A program made the position numbers and the translations under genes. Shown here piece after piece: positions 29,153 to 37,684 of a stretch of 64,000 nucleotides of DNA. This DNA comes from Vibrio barjaei. Its GTDB lineage: Bacteria; Pseudomonadota; Gammaproteobacteria; Enterobacterales; Vibrionaceae. Position 1 is the first letter of the stretch. Each line of letters begins with the position of its first letter. The stretch covers positions 310 through 64,309 of the forward strand of contig NZ_LQXO02000008.1 of assembly GCF_001639065.2 (NCBI RefSeq). Reading direction: 5' to 3'. The notes under the pieces were generated by a model. That model was not told where the DNA came from and made no database searches. It saw only the letters and a program-made list of their open reading frames with translations.

Positions 29153-30283
29153 TTATTGCTGTTCATCTTTTTTGATGTCGGCATCGGGCTTCTTTTCTGA
29201 CTCTGAGCTGTTGTCGACTTCTTCGTGGTCTTCCTCATCAGACCCATCGATCATACTGTGCTTCTCTTTCCAGTGTTCCCAACGCTGGTAAGCCAGTTCT
29301 TGCATGTCTGTGGTTTTGTCTGCTTCGTCGACGATCTCTTGGCCTAGTAAGTGCTCAAAAATATCTTCTAGCGTAATAATGCCTTGAATTGTGCCATATT
29401 CATCCACAATCATTGCAATCTGTAGGCGTGCAGCCATCATTTGCTCAAATGCCTTAGGCAACATAATCGTGTTAAACAGCACGTGGATAGGGCGCATTAC
29501 AGAGCCCAACTGCTTTTCACCACTGCCTTGTTGCTGCAACTTGAACAATTCCAGACGGTGTACAAACCCGAGGATATTGTCTTTTTGTTGGCTATAGACC
29601 AGCGGACGAGAGAAAGGTGTCTCTTTATGCTGGTCCAAGAATTCATTGATGGTCATTTCAGCTGCAATGCGGAAAACCACCGGGCGCGGTGTCATGACTT
29701 GCGTTACCGGAATATCTTGAATATTAAGAATATTGTTCAAGATATTGGATTCACCCTCAGCAAACTCACCACTTTCTTTTGCCAACATCGCCATCGCAGA
29801 CAGCTCATCACGCATTTTTGGCGCTTCATGGCCACGAGCCAGACGCTTAGTGATCTGCTCGGAGAACCAAACAAATGGAGTTAGTGCCCACACCATCCAA
29901 CGCAAAATCGTGGCTGCTGTAGGAGCAAGCTGACGCCAATAGGTTGCACCAATGGTTTTCGGGACGATTTCTGACAACACTAAAATACCTAATGTCAGTA
30001 CCGCTGAGAAAACGCCTAGCCATTGACTACCAAACACTTTAGCAGCTTGTGCACCTGCCGTTGCCGCGCCGATGGTGTGTGCGATGGTGTTAAGCGTCAA
30101 AATAGAAGCCAATGGTCGATCGAGTTCAGCTTTAAGCTTGCTAAGCTTGTTTGCTGCAGGATGCTCTTGTTGTCGAAGCTGGGCTAGGTAGCTTGGTGTA
30201 ATACTAAGTAACACCGCTTCAAGCACAGAACAGATAAAAGAAACACCGATAGCGATCGCTATGTAAACCGTTAAAAGAAACAT
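29153..30283 (-). CDS. CNNM/CorC-family membrane protein with CBS pair
   Basis: A 376-residue protein. The N-terminal DUF21 (CNNM) transmembrane domain has 3-4 hydrophobic segments (LLTVYIAIAIGVSFICSVL, WLGVFSAVLTLGILVLSEIV). It is followed by two CBS domains (IPVTQVMTPRPVVFRI; IAMIVDEYGTIQGIITLEDI). The C-terminus is a strongly acidic then mixed-charge tail (SDEEDHEEVDNSSESEKK). Relatives transport or sense Mg2+/Co2+; the old label 'hemolysin' is not supported. There is no CorC_HlyC domain after the CBS pair, so it is shorter than E. coli YfjD-type proteins. Confidence 0.88.
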   Translation of the reverse strand: MFLLTVYIAIAIGVSFICSVLEAVLLSITPSYLAQLRQQEHPAANKLSKLKAELDRPLASILTLNTIAHTIGAATAGAQAAKVFGSQWLGVFSAVLTLGILVLSEIVPKTIGATYWRQLAPTAATILRWMVWALTPFVWFSEQITKRLARGHEAPKMRDELSAMAMLAKESGEFAEGESNILNNILNIQDIPVTQVMTPRPVVFRIAAEMTINEFLDQHKETPFSRPLVYSQQKDNILGFVHRLELFKLQQQGSGEKQLGSVMRPIHVLFNTIMLPKAFEQMMAARLQIAMIVDEYGTIQGIITLEDIFEHLLGQEIVDEADKTTDMQELAYQRWEHWKEKHSMIDGSDEEDHEEVDNSSESEKKPDADIKKDEQQ

Positions 30284-30601
30284 TCATTTCCTAATATGTG
30301 CACACATCAACCTAACTTTGCTGCAAATGAGCCTGTGCATTGTTGGTGAGTGCTTAAAAAACAGTAGCCGCGCAATAGATTTATCAGGCTTATTAATTGT
30401 ACGGCAGTGCATTTATGGGACTTTATGCAATAAATTACAAGGTTTCAAACTCAATCTTCGCGTAACAAATTGTGAGTTATTGCTCATAAAACGGTTAAAT
30501 CTCGGTCATAAGTGAGAAAGATCGGCTACAAACCTTTGCCAGATGGGGGCTTTATGATTTAGAGTGGGCTCTAACTCGATAACATGAAGAAGGGAAACCT
30601 A
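30284..30601. promoter_or_regulatory. Intergenic region upstream of hupA (no gene)
   Basis: Must contain divergent promoters for the CNNM gene and hupA. A short hairpin TAGAG-TGGG-CTCTA lies about 30 bases before the hupA start. No convincing ORF, and no operator or -10/-35 pair that I can name. Confidence 0.4.
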
Positions 30602-30874
30602 ATGAACAAGACCCAATTAATCGACTTTATCGCTGAGAAAGCAGACCTATCTAAAGCACAAGCTAAAGCAGCGCTTGAAGCGACGCTTTCAGGTGTTTCT
30701 GAAGCGCTAACTGAAGGTGACCAAGTTCAACTAATTGGTTTTGGTACGTTCAAAGTAAACCACCGTGCAGCACGCACTGGTCGTAATCCAAAAACTGGTG
30801 AAGAAATCCAAATCGCTGCAGCGAACGTTCCAGCTTTCGTAGCTGGTAAAGCGCTAAAAGACGCAGTTAAATAA
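30602..30874 (+). CDS. hupA: DNA-binding protein HU-alpha
   Basis: A 90-residue nucleoid protein with the HU signature [18 protein letters not shown] (DNA-bending arm). Start at the ATG at 30602 ([13 protein letters not shown]), with AAGGGAAA upstream; the in-frame ATG at 30584 would add six residues. Followed by DUF1481 and, convergent, purHD, as in E. coli around hupA-yjaH-purHD. It works in the same pool of nucleoid proteins as Fis, encoded 13 kb away. Confidence 0.95.
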   Translation: MNKTQLIDFIAEKADLSKAQAKAALEATLSGVSEALTEGDQVQLIGFGTFKVNHRAARTGRNPKTGEEIQIAAANVPAFVAGKALKDAVK

Positions 30875-30879
30875 TTTCT

Positions 30880-30912
30880 ACAGCACCGATGAGTTTTCAT
30901 CGGTGCTGTTTT
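30880..30912 (+). terminator. hupA terminator
   Basis: Thirteen-bp perfect arms ACAGCACCGATGA / TCATCGGTGCTGT (30880-30892 and 30897-30909), four-base loop, then T. Confidence 0.9.
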
Positions 30913-31081
30913 CCTTCCCCTGCGGTTGATCGATAAACGTGTTAGCCGATGTAATGCGCTTATCCATCAATCTCTCTCCAATACTCTGAATTGAAGTGAA
31001 CGCCTTGTCATTCACGCTGTCCTACTGTAAGTAGAAGCTGTTGTTTGCCTACGTTGCTTTTGTTTGAGGTTATAGACATCA

Positions 31082-31774
31082 ATGAAGAAAATTCTGTTGG
31101 TATCACTATTAGTCGCAACGATCGCTGGTTGCTCCTCTTCTCCTTCACCATCTCTGAATCAGTATTCGGAATACACAGGTGGTCAAACGTTAGGGGATGC
31201 AACGAGCTTGTATTGGTATACTGAGCGACTGACAAAACCGTTCAGCGCTGCTGACTATGTCAATATGAATGACTATGGTTGGTATAAGTCCAATTATCGT
31301 TGGAGCGGTGACACATTACGTGAATTTGTGCGAGAAGGGGTGCAGAATGAGCTGGAGTCAGGTTCAGTCAATTACCGTATTCACGTTCGTTTCAATAAAG
31401 ATGGCGAAGCTATCTACCAACAATACCGTCGTAATGGCAAAGTACTACCCATCAAACGCGCTCAACTAGAAAACTACCAGCGTGAAGCAGATCTGCTTGT
31501 AGAAAGAGTAAAAGAGCAGGACAGTGATGGTTTAGAACTTATTCAAGGTCATTGGGATGGAAAATCGCTGGAAACCTGTAGCGGCATTGAATTTAACAAT
31601 ATTAAGTTTGAACAAAGTTTGCCAGACTTTGTTGTGCAACGTTTGGCTGAAGTGGAAAGCTATGTTGCGTTTTTAGGTAGCACTCGATTGAGTGGAGCAA
31701 AAGTAGAGCAATTGCTGATGCTCTCTGATGGTTCGACCGATTGCATTAAGCGTCCAGTGCTAGCCACTGAATAA
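31082..31774 (+). CDS. DUF1481 lipoprotein (YjaH-like)
   Basis: A 230-residue predicted lipoprotein: signal peptide with lipobox IAGC (Cys17), then Ser/Pro linker. The rest is soluble, with YWYTERLTKPFSAADYVN and a Cys pair further on (LETCSGIEF, GSTDCIKRP) that could form a disulfide in the periplasm. It has the DUF1481/YjaH place behind hupA. The residue after Cys17 is Ser, so outer-membrane sorting is expected. Function unknown. The ribosome-binding site is weak (GAGG at long distance). Confidence 0.85.
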   Translation: MKKILLVSLLVATIAGCSSSPSPSLNQYSEYTGGQTLGDATSLYWYTERLTKPFSAADYVNMNDYGWYKSNYRWSGDTLREFVREGVQNELESGSVNYRIHVRFNKDGEAIYQQYRRNGKVLPIKRAQLENYQREADLLVERVKEQDSDGLELIQGHWDGKSLETCSGIEFNNIKFEQSLPDFVVQRLAEVESYVAFLGSTRLSGAKVEQLLMLSDGSTDCIKRPVLATE

Positions 31775-31806
31775 CCAGCACAACGTGACCAGACAGCAGG
31801 ATAAAA

Positions 31807-31833
31807 TAAAGGCGCTCTATTGAGCGCCTTATT
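31807..31833. terminator. Bidirectional terminator
   Basis: Arms AAGGCGCTC / GAGCGCCTT (31809-31817 and 31822-31830), loop TATT. Shared by the DUF1481 gene and the convergent purD. Confidence 0.8.
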
Positions 31834-31856
31834 GCTATTTAGCTATAGAACGAAGG

Positions 31857-33146
31857 TTACTCGCCTTGCTCGCGTGCAATGGCACGATAACCGATGTCAT
31901 TGCGGTGGAACATGCCGTCCCAGCTGATCTTTTTAGTCAGCTCATAAGCGCGCGCTTGAGCTTCAGATACAGTGTTGCCTAGGGCTGTCGCACATAGTAC
32001 GCGACCACCGTTAGTCACAACGTTGCCGTCTTTGTCTGCCGTACCAGCGTGGAATACTTTCTCGCCTTCCACTTCTGTCGTTGGTAGACCAGAGATAACA
32101 TCACCTTTGTTGTAAGACGCTGGGTAGCCACCGGCTGCTAGAACGATACCGATAGAGGCACGTGGATCCCACTTAGACTCAACTTGGTCTAGCTTCTTGT
32201 CGATTGCAGCTTGGCAAAGCTTAACCATGTCTGATTGCATACGCATCATGATAGGTTGTGTTTCTGGGTCACCGAAGCGGCAGTTGTATTCGATAACTTT
32301 AGGTGTGCCGTCTTTGTCGATCATTAGACCCGCGTATAGGAAACCTGTGTATGGGTTACCTTCAGAAGCCATACCGCGAACCGTTGGATAGATAACTTCT
32401 TCCATGATGCGGTTGTGGATTTCTTGAGTAACCACTGGAGCAGGAGAGTATGCACCCATACCGCCAGTGTTAGGACCGGTGTCCTTATCACCAACACGTT
32501 TGTGGTCTTGGCTCGTTGCCATTGGCAATACGTTTTCGCCATCAACCATCACGATGAAGCTCGCCTCTTCGCCGTCTAGGAACTCTTCAATAACCACGCG
32601 GCTACCAGCGTCGCCAAACGCGTTGCCAGCTAGCATGTCTTTGATTGCCTCTTCCGCTTCTTCAAGCGTCATCGCAACGATAACACCTTTGCCTGCGGCA
32701 AGACCGTCAGCTTTAACAACGATTGGTGCGCCTTGCTCACGAACGTAAGCCAGTGCAGGCTCAATTTCAGTGAAGTTAGCGTAAGCACCCGTTGGGATAG
32801 CGTGACGAGCTAAGAAGTCTTTAGTGAACGCTTTTGAGCCTTCTAGCTGAGCTGCTGCTTGAGTAGGACCAAAGATCGCAAGACCTGCTTCTTGGAATGC
32901 ATCAACAACACCAATCACAAGCGGTGCTTCAGGGCCAACAATCGTTAGCTCGATGCTTTTCTCTTTTGCAAATGCAACCAGACCTTGAATGTCTTCAACA
33001 TCAATTGCAACGTTTTCTAGCTTAGGCTCAAGCGCAGAGCCTGCGTTACCTGGTGCTACGAAAACAGTTTCAACATTTGGATTCTGAGCCACTTTCCAAC
33101 CCAGAGCGTGCTCACGACCACCAGCACCAATAATTAGAACGTTCAT
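31857..33146 (-). CDS. purD: Phosphoribosylamine-glycine ligase
   Basis: A 429-residue ATP-grasp enzyme joining glycine to phosphoribosylamine (step 2 of purine synthesis). Landmarks: IGAGGREHALGWK at the N-terminus, GLAAGKGVIVA in the ATP-grasp domain, and the signature RFGDPETQ. Second gene of purH-purD, 85 bases behind purH, with a terminator after it. Confidence 0.97.
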   Translation of the reverse strand: MNVLIIGAGGREHALGWKVAQNPNVETVFVAPGNAGSALEPKLENVAIDVEDIQGLVAFAKEKSIELTIVGPEAPLVIGVVDAFQEAGLAIFGPTQAAAQLEGSKAFTKDFLARHAIPTGAYANFTEIEPALAYVREQGAPIVVKADGLAAGKGVIVAMTLEEAEEAIKDMLAGNAFGDAGSRVVIEEFLDGEEASFIVMVDGENVLPMATSQDHKRVGDKDTGPNTGGMGAYSPAPVVTQEIHNRIMEEVIYPTVRGMASEGNPYTGFLYAGLMIDKDGTPKVIEYNCRFGDPETQPIMMRMQSDMVKLCQAAIDKKLDQVESKWDPRASIGIVLAAGGYPASYNKGDVISGLPTTEVEGEKVFHAGTADKDGNVVTNGGRVLCATALGNTVSEAQARAYELTKKISWDGMFHRNDIGYRAIAREQGE

Positions 33147-33231
33147 TTAATAATCCTTTCAAAATTTGGATTACTCTAAGCAGTTGGTGTTGCAGCGCTA
33201 ACGTGGCTACCGCACCAAATGCGGCGAGTAA

Positions 33232-34824
33232 TTAGTGACGGAAGTGGCGCATGCCTGTGAAGATCATCGCCATGCCATGCTCATCAGCGGCTGCGATAAC
33301 TTCGTCATCACGCATAGAGCCACCTGGTTGGATAACGCACTTGATGCCAGCTTCTGCTGCAGCGTCAATGCCATCACGGAACGGGAAGAACGCATCTGAT
33401 GCCATTACACAGCCTTCAACCTGTAGACCTTCGTCAGCAGCTTTGATACCAGCAATTTTTGCAGAGTACACGCGACTCATTTGACCAGCACCTACACCGA
33501 TAGTCATGTCGCCTTTCGAATAAACGATCGCATTTGATTTCACGTACTTAGCAACTTTCCAGCAGAATAGTGCATCTTTCAGCTCTTCTTCGGTCGGTTG
33601 ACGCTTAGAAACTACTTTAAGGTCATCAAGTGATACCATGCCTTGGTCACGGTCTTGAACTAGAAGACCACCGTTAACGCGTTTAACGTCAAAACCAGTT
33701 GTCTTAGTTGTCCACTCGCCACACTCTAGTAGGCGAACGTTTTTCTTCGCTGCAACCACTTCTACTGCTTCAGCTGAAACAGAAGGAGCGATAATCACTT
33801 CAACAAATTGACGCTCAACAATTGCTTTCGCTGTTTCTGCATCTAGTTCTTGGTTGAACGCGATGATGCCGCCAAACGCTGACGTTGGGTCAGTTTTGTA
33901 TGCACGGTCATACGCTTCTAGGATGTCTTTACCTAGCGCAACACCACATGGGTTCGCGTGCTTAACGATAACGCAAGCAGGTTCTGCAAACTCTTTCACA
34001 CACTCAAGTGCAGCGTCAGTGTCGGCGATGTTGTTGTAAGACAGGGCTTTACCTTGGATTTGGCGAGCGGTAGATACAGAGGCTTCTTCTGGGTTTGCTT
34101 CTACGTAGAATGCCGCGTCTTGGTGGCTGTTCTCACCGTAGCGCATGTCTTGCTTCTTCACGAACTGTTGGTTAAACGTGCGTGGGAATTTAGACTCTTC
34201 GTCACCTTCTTTGTTTTCACCGTAAGATGGAACCATAGTGCCGAAGTAGTTAGCGATCATGCCGTCGTAAGATGCCGTGTGCTCGAACGCTGCGATAGCG
34301 AGGTCGAAACGTGTCTCTAGGGTAAGAGACTTGTCGTTTGCGTCCATTTCAGCAATAACGCGGTCGTAGTCGTGTGCGTTAACAACGATAGTCACGTCTT
34401 TGTGGTTTTTCGCAGCAGAGCGAACCATAGTTGGACCACCAATATCGATGTTCTCAACGGCGTCTTCTAGTGTGCAGCCTTCTTTAGCAACCGTCTCTGC
34501 GAATGGATAAAGGTTAACGACAACCATATCGATAGGGTTGATACCGTGTGTCTCCATAACTGCATCGTCTTGACCACGACGACCTAGGACACCACCATGA
34601 ACTTTAGGGTGCAGAGTCTTGACGCGACCATCCATCATTTCAGGGAAGCCTGTGTAGTCAGATACTTCAGTTACTGCGATGCCTTTCTCTGCAAGTAGGC
34701 GAGCTGTACCACCTGTTGATAAGATATCAACACCACGTTGTGCTAGCGCTTCGGCAAACTCAACAATACCAGTTTTGTCAGATACGCTGATAAGAGCGCG
34801 GCGAATTGGACGAGCGTTATTCAT
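33232..34824 (-). CDS. purH: Bifunctional AICAR transformylase/IMP cyclohydrolase
   Basis: A 530-residue enzyme for the last two steps of IMP synthesis. The N-terminal cyclohydrolase domain ([28 protein letters not shown]) and the C-terminal transformylase (KHANPCGVA) are both complete. First gene of purHD. A PurR-like operator lies about 200 bases upstream, and a hairpin sits in its leader. Confidence 0.97.
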   Translation of the reverse strand: MNNARPIRRALISVSDKTGIVEFAEALAQRGVDILSTGGTARLLAEKGIAVTEVSDYTGFPEMMDGRVKTLHPKVHGGVLGRRGQDDAVMETHGINPIDMVVVNLYPFAETVAKEGCTLEDAVENIDIGGPTMVRSAAKNHKDVTIVVNAHDYDRVIAEMDANDKSLTLETRFDLAIAAFEHTASYDGMIANYFGTMVPSYGENKEGDEESKFPRTFNQQFVKKQDMRYGENSHQDAAFYVEANPEEASVSTARQIQGKALSYNNIADTDAALECVKEFAEPACVIVKHANPCGVALGKDILEAYDRAYKTDPTSAFGGIIAFNQELDAETAKAIVERQFVEVIIAPSVSAEAVEVVAAKKNVRLLECGEWTTKTTGFDVKRVNGGLLVQDRDQGMVSLDDLKVVSKRQPTEEELKDALFCWKVAKYVKSNAIVYSKGDMTIGVGAGQMSRVYSAKIAGIKAADEGLQVEGCVMASDAFFPFRDGIDAAAEAGIKCVIQPGGSMRDDEVIAAADEHGMAMIFTGMRHFRH

Positions 34825-34858
34825 GCTTCTGTCTTCCTCAAAATCACGGAGTTAACGT

Positions 34859-34888
34859 TGCTGTATGTAGGTGTTTATACCTACAGCA
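34859..34888 (-). other. Hairpin in the purH 5' leader
   Basis: On the minus strand, a stem built on GTAGGT / ACCTAC with outer TGCT / AGCA pairing around a small bulge, about 35 nt before the purH start. No T run follows, so it is not a simple terminator. Confidence 0.4.
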
Positions 34889-35025
34889 TAAAGATAGTTG
34901 CCAAAATAGCGTGGCTTGCACCATCATAGGGACAGGTCACTAATACTTTGGTAATTATCCTTGGACAAAAAAGCATCATTTGTATCGATGGCGCGTATTC
35001 TAACCAATCTATTACAAAAAAGCTC

Positions 35026-35041
35026 GCGCAATCGTTTGGCA
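35026..35041 (-). promoter_or_regulatory. PurR-like operator upstream of purHD
   Basis: The 16-mer GCGCAATCGTTTGGCA agrees with ACGCAAACGTTTGCGT at 11 of 16 positions, including the central CG. It lies between purH and the divergent zntR. PurR control of purHD is established in E. coli; the site here is a pattern match. Confidence 0.5.
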
Positions 35042-35111
35042 TCGCAAAAAAAAGTGCAAAAAAAAAGGATTATAGGCCAGTTTTGTAACAAAGAGGTTAA
35101 TTTAAACGGTT

Positions 35112-35507
35112 ATGTTTCAGATAGGTGAGTTAGCAAAACGCTGCAAAGTCACAGCGGATACGTTGCGATTTTATGAGAAAAACCAACTTATCGCGCCCGC
35201 AGGGCGCAGTGAATCCGGATATCGTCTTTATAATGAAGAGAGCCAAAAGCAAGTCAGCTTTATTTTAAAAGCCAAAGAGCTTGGTTTAAGCCTGGACGAA
35301 ATCAAAGAACTGCTAGGCATTAAACTTGAAGCTACCGAGCATAGCTGTGCAGAGGTGAAAGCTATCACCTCTGCCAAACTTAGCATCATCGATGAGAAAA
35401 TAGCGGAGCTAACACGTATTCGGACCGCGTTGAAAAAAATCAATGACGCGTGTTGTGGGCATGGCCATGATGCCAGTCATTGCTCTATATTAGCGGCGTT
35501 GGAATAA
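35112..35507 (+). CDS. zntR: Zn(II)-responsive MerR-type regulator
   Basis: A 131-residue MerR-family activator. N-terminal winged HTH (FQIGELAKRCKVTADTLRFYEKNQLI), dimerisation helix, and the ZntR metal-binding cysteines: one in HSCAEVK and the C-terminal CCGHGHDASHC. In E. coli it activates the zinc exporter zntA, which is not in this window. Divergent from purHD. Alternative CueR-like assignment is less likely given the CC...C pattern. Confidence 0.9.
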   Translation: MFQIGELAKRCKVTADTLRFYEKNQLIAPAGRSESGYRLYNEESQKQVSFILKAKELGLSLDEIKELLGIKLEATEHSCAEVKAITSAKLSIIDEKIAELTRIRTALKKINDACCGHGHDASHCSILAALE

Positions 35508-35679
35508 CCACACCTCATAGGCATCCGCGAGGCGACCAACCTTAGTTTGCACCTTTGATCATCGGCATTGTATAGGTGAAAACTCTCAAGACCTCTATAA
35601 TCGCGCCTTTCCACCGTCATCCGCTGGTAGCGTGGGGCTATAAAGTGCGGGGACGTGTATGTGAGAGACGAAAATTCAT

Positions 35680-37272
35680 ATGGTAGAGGTCTATTTTCAA
35701 ATCAACGACTGGGTTCTCAGTGTTGATGAAAATAAGCTGTATCGACAAGATAGGGAAGTCTCTGTTGAACCACGCTTAATCAATCTATTACATTTCTTAG
35801 CCGAACACTCTGGCCAAGTCTACTGTCGCGACGAACTGATTCGTTACGTTTGGGACGGCGCCATTGTCACTGATCAGGTTGTGACTCAATCTGTCTTTGA
35901 ACTGCGAAAAATCCTCCGAGATGGTCGTGAAGAGAATCTCCATTATGTCGTAACGGTGCCAAAACGTGGCTACAAACTGGTGGCTGCTGTAACACCGATG
36001 ACGCCGGAGCAATTTCTTCAATATCGAGCTTCCTCTGTTACCCCAGCAAGCTCGGAGACATCGACGTTACACTCTCAAGTCGATCCAATAGTTGTGGTGA
36101 GTGACACCGACGCTCAGGAAGCGATCGCCTTTCCGGCAGCGCCATTGACTCGAGCTCTGTACCAGAAGCAGAAGGCAACGCGAAGTAAAAAGCCCAAACG
36201 ACTGTTAAGTCCTTGGCGTTTAGGGGTGATCAACGCAATTTGGGTTGGTATTTTGGTGGCCGCGATTGGCATTTTTACCTACCAGCAGTCGGAGGTGAGC
36301 ATAACTCAGGTTATCGATACGCACCTTATCGAGTTTGAATTTCAAGATGGTATCCGCAGTTTGGGACGCAGCTATGAACTGGCGGATGGTTTTGCTCAAA
36401 AGTTGATGTCAGATATTACTCAAGTCAGTGGCTATCGGGTGATGTTGCATAAAACGGCATTCAAAACGGGAATTGTCCCCGGTAAAACTGTACTGGTAAG
36501 AGTAGATGAAGACGATGGCCGCGACTTTCTTGAATTGGAATATCGAGATAACTCCTCCGAAAAAGTGCTGTTTAGCCGTCAATATGCCTTAGCCGACAAG
36601 CATTTGAAATCTGTACTCAAACAAAGCTCCTTAGATTTGATGCGAGTGCTTAATGTAGCCAATGCTGAGCAACGTGCGGTGACCATGATGGCTGGAGTAC
36701 CTAGTGACCCTGAAGCACTAGGGTTATTTATTCGTGCTAACCATTATTTGAATATGTCTGATGTTAGGCAGTTCCAATATGGCATTGATTTGTTGGAAAA
36801 GGTGGTAGAACAGGAACCTGATAACGCCTATGTACAGTCTGAGCTGTTGGCCGCCTATTATGTTAGAGGTGCTTTAGACGATACCAGCCCTTTAGCCCAA
36901 GAGAAGTTAGGCAAACTCACTGGTGCACTGAAACAATACCTTGCGACATCGAATGGACCGATACAACCGCGAATTTATGAGGCACTGTCTTTACATGAAA
37001 CCATGGTGGGAGACCAAGAGCAGGCTGTCGCTTACCTGAACCAAGCGCTTCAACTTCGTGATTCTGTATTGGCTTATATCATTAAAGGTAAGCACGCTGA
37101 GTTATCAGGGGATGTGGACAGTGCAAGTGAGGCCTACAGTGAAGCCTTTTATATTGATACTTCCGTGGAAACCTACCTGCTGTGTGAAAATCTGATTTTT
37201 TATAGCAATCTAAAACAGATTGATCACGCCATGTATCGTGCGGTTCATCCTTCTGTTGTGCGACTTATCTAA
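35680..37272 (+). CDS. cadC: Membrane-bound acid/lysine-responsive activator CadC
   Basis: A 530-residue ToxR-like one-component regulator. Cytoplasmic winged HTH (about residues 1-105, EPRLINLLHFLAEHSGQVY, VTVPKRGYKLVA), a Ser/Thr-rich linker, one transmembrane helix (about 181-201) and a large periplasmic sensor with TPR-like helices in its C-terminal part. The periplasmic part has only one Cys (in LLCENL), so the disulfide that tunes E. coli CadC cannot form. A TATAAT (35596-35601) lies about 80 bases upstream. Followed by its own terminator, then cadBA. Confidence 0.95.
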   Translation: MVEVYFQINDWVLSVDENKLYRQDREVSVEPRLINLLHFLAEHSGQVYCRDELIRYVWDGAIVTDQVVTQSVFELRKILRDGREENLHYVVTVPKRGYKLVAAVTPMTPEQFLQYRASSVTPASSETSTLHSQVDPIVVVSDTDAQEAIAFPAAPLTRALYQKQKATRSKKPKRLLSPWRLGVINAIWVGILVAAIGIFTYQQSEVSITQVIDTHLIEFEFQDGIRSLGRSYELADGFAQKLMSDITQVSGYRVMLHKTAFKTGIVPGKTVLVRVDEDDGRDFLELEYRDNSSEKVLFSRQYALADKHLKSVLKQSSLDLMRVLNVANAEQRAVTMMAGVPSDPEALGLFIRANHYLNMSDVRQFQYGIDLLEKVVEQEPDNAYVQSELLAAYYVRGALDDTSPLAQEKLGKLTGALKQYLATSNGPIQPRIYEALSLHETMVGDQEQAVAYLNQALQLRDSVLAYIIKGKHAELSGDVDSASEAYSEAFYIDTSVETYLLCENLIFYSNLKQIDHAMYRAVHPSVVRLI

Positions 37273-37684
37273 TTTTTGCTCAACGTGTAGAGAATCAGTA
37301 GCACACTCATACTCAAATACTCGCCCTCCCTATTGGAGGGCGTTTTTGTATCTGGTATAGGGCTATCTTGATATCAGGAAAGCACGTTTTTGGTGATAAA
37401 GGCTTCACCTTGATATTTTTAGATTGGTTTAGCTTAGTAGTTTATGTCTTTTATCTTATTGTTTTTAAATGGTTTAATTTTTAGTTGGATAAGGTTTATA
37501 TCAAGGTTGAACGTTTCTAGCTAATGGTTTTATTGATAACTTCAGATTGATTTATTTGCTTGAAATTGGGCGTAACCTGCATCTCGAAAATTCACGAGGT
37601 GTTGCTTAACCTTCTTAAGGTGACATCTCGAATCGGCTTCAGTTTGAACGTATGGCGTTCAAGTAGAACTAATTTGGAGATGTT
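37273..37684 (+). promoter_or_regulatory. cadC-cadB intergenic regulatory region
   Basis: A 412-base gap. It begins with the cadC terminator and is then strongly AT-rich. It holds an inverted 9-mer pair CCTTGATAT (37408-37416) / ATATCAAGG (37498-37506), with a related CTTGATATC at 37367-37375; a direct repeat CATCTCGAA (37580-37588 and 37624-37632), 44 bases apart; and the palindrome ACCTTCTTAAGGT between those copies. These are candidate CadC, AphB-type or H-NS-related elements. GGAG precedes the cadB ATG. Confidence 0.5.
37322..37348 (+). terminator. cadC terminator
   Basis: Eight-bp arms CGCCCTCC / GGAGGGCG (37322-37329 and 37335-37342) then TTTTT. It makes cadC a separate unit from cadBA. 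Confidence 0.87.

Noticed and set aside
29153..30283. Hemolysin
   Set aside because: An inherited label for CNNM/CBS proteins; nothing in the sequence supports a secreted lytic toxin.
30318..30515. 65-codon plus-strand open frame before hupA
   Set aside because: No ribosome-binding site, and no recognisable domain; the region reads as promoter DNA.
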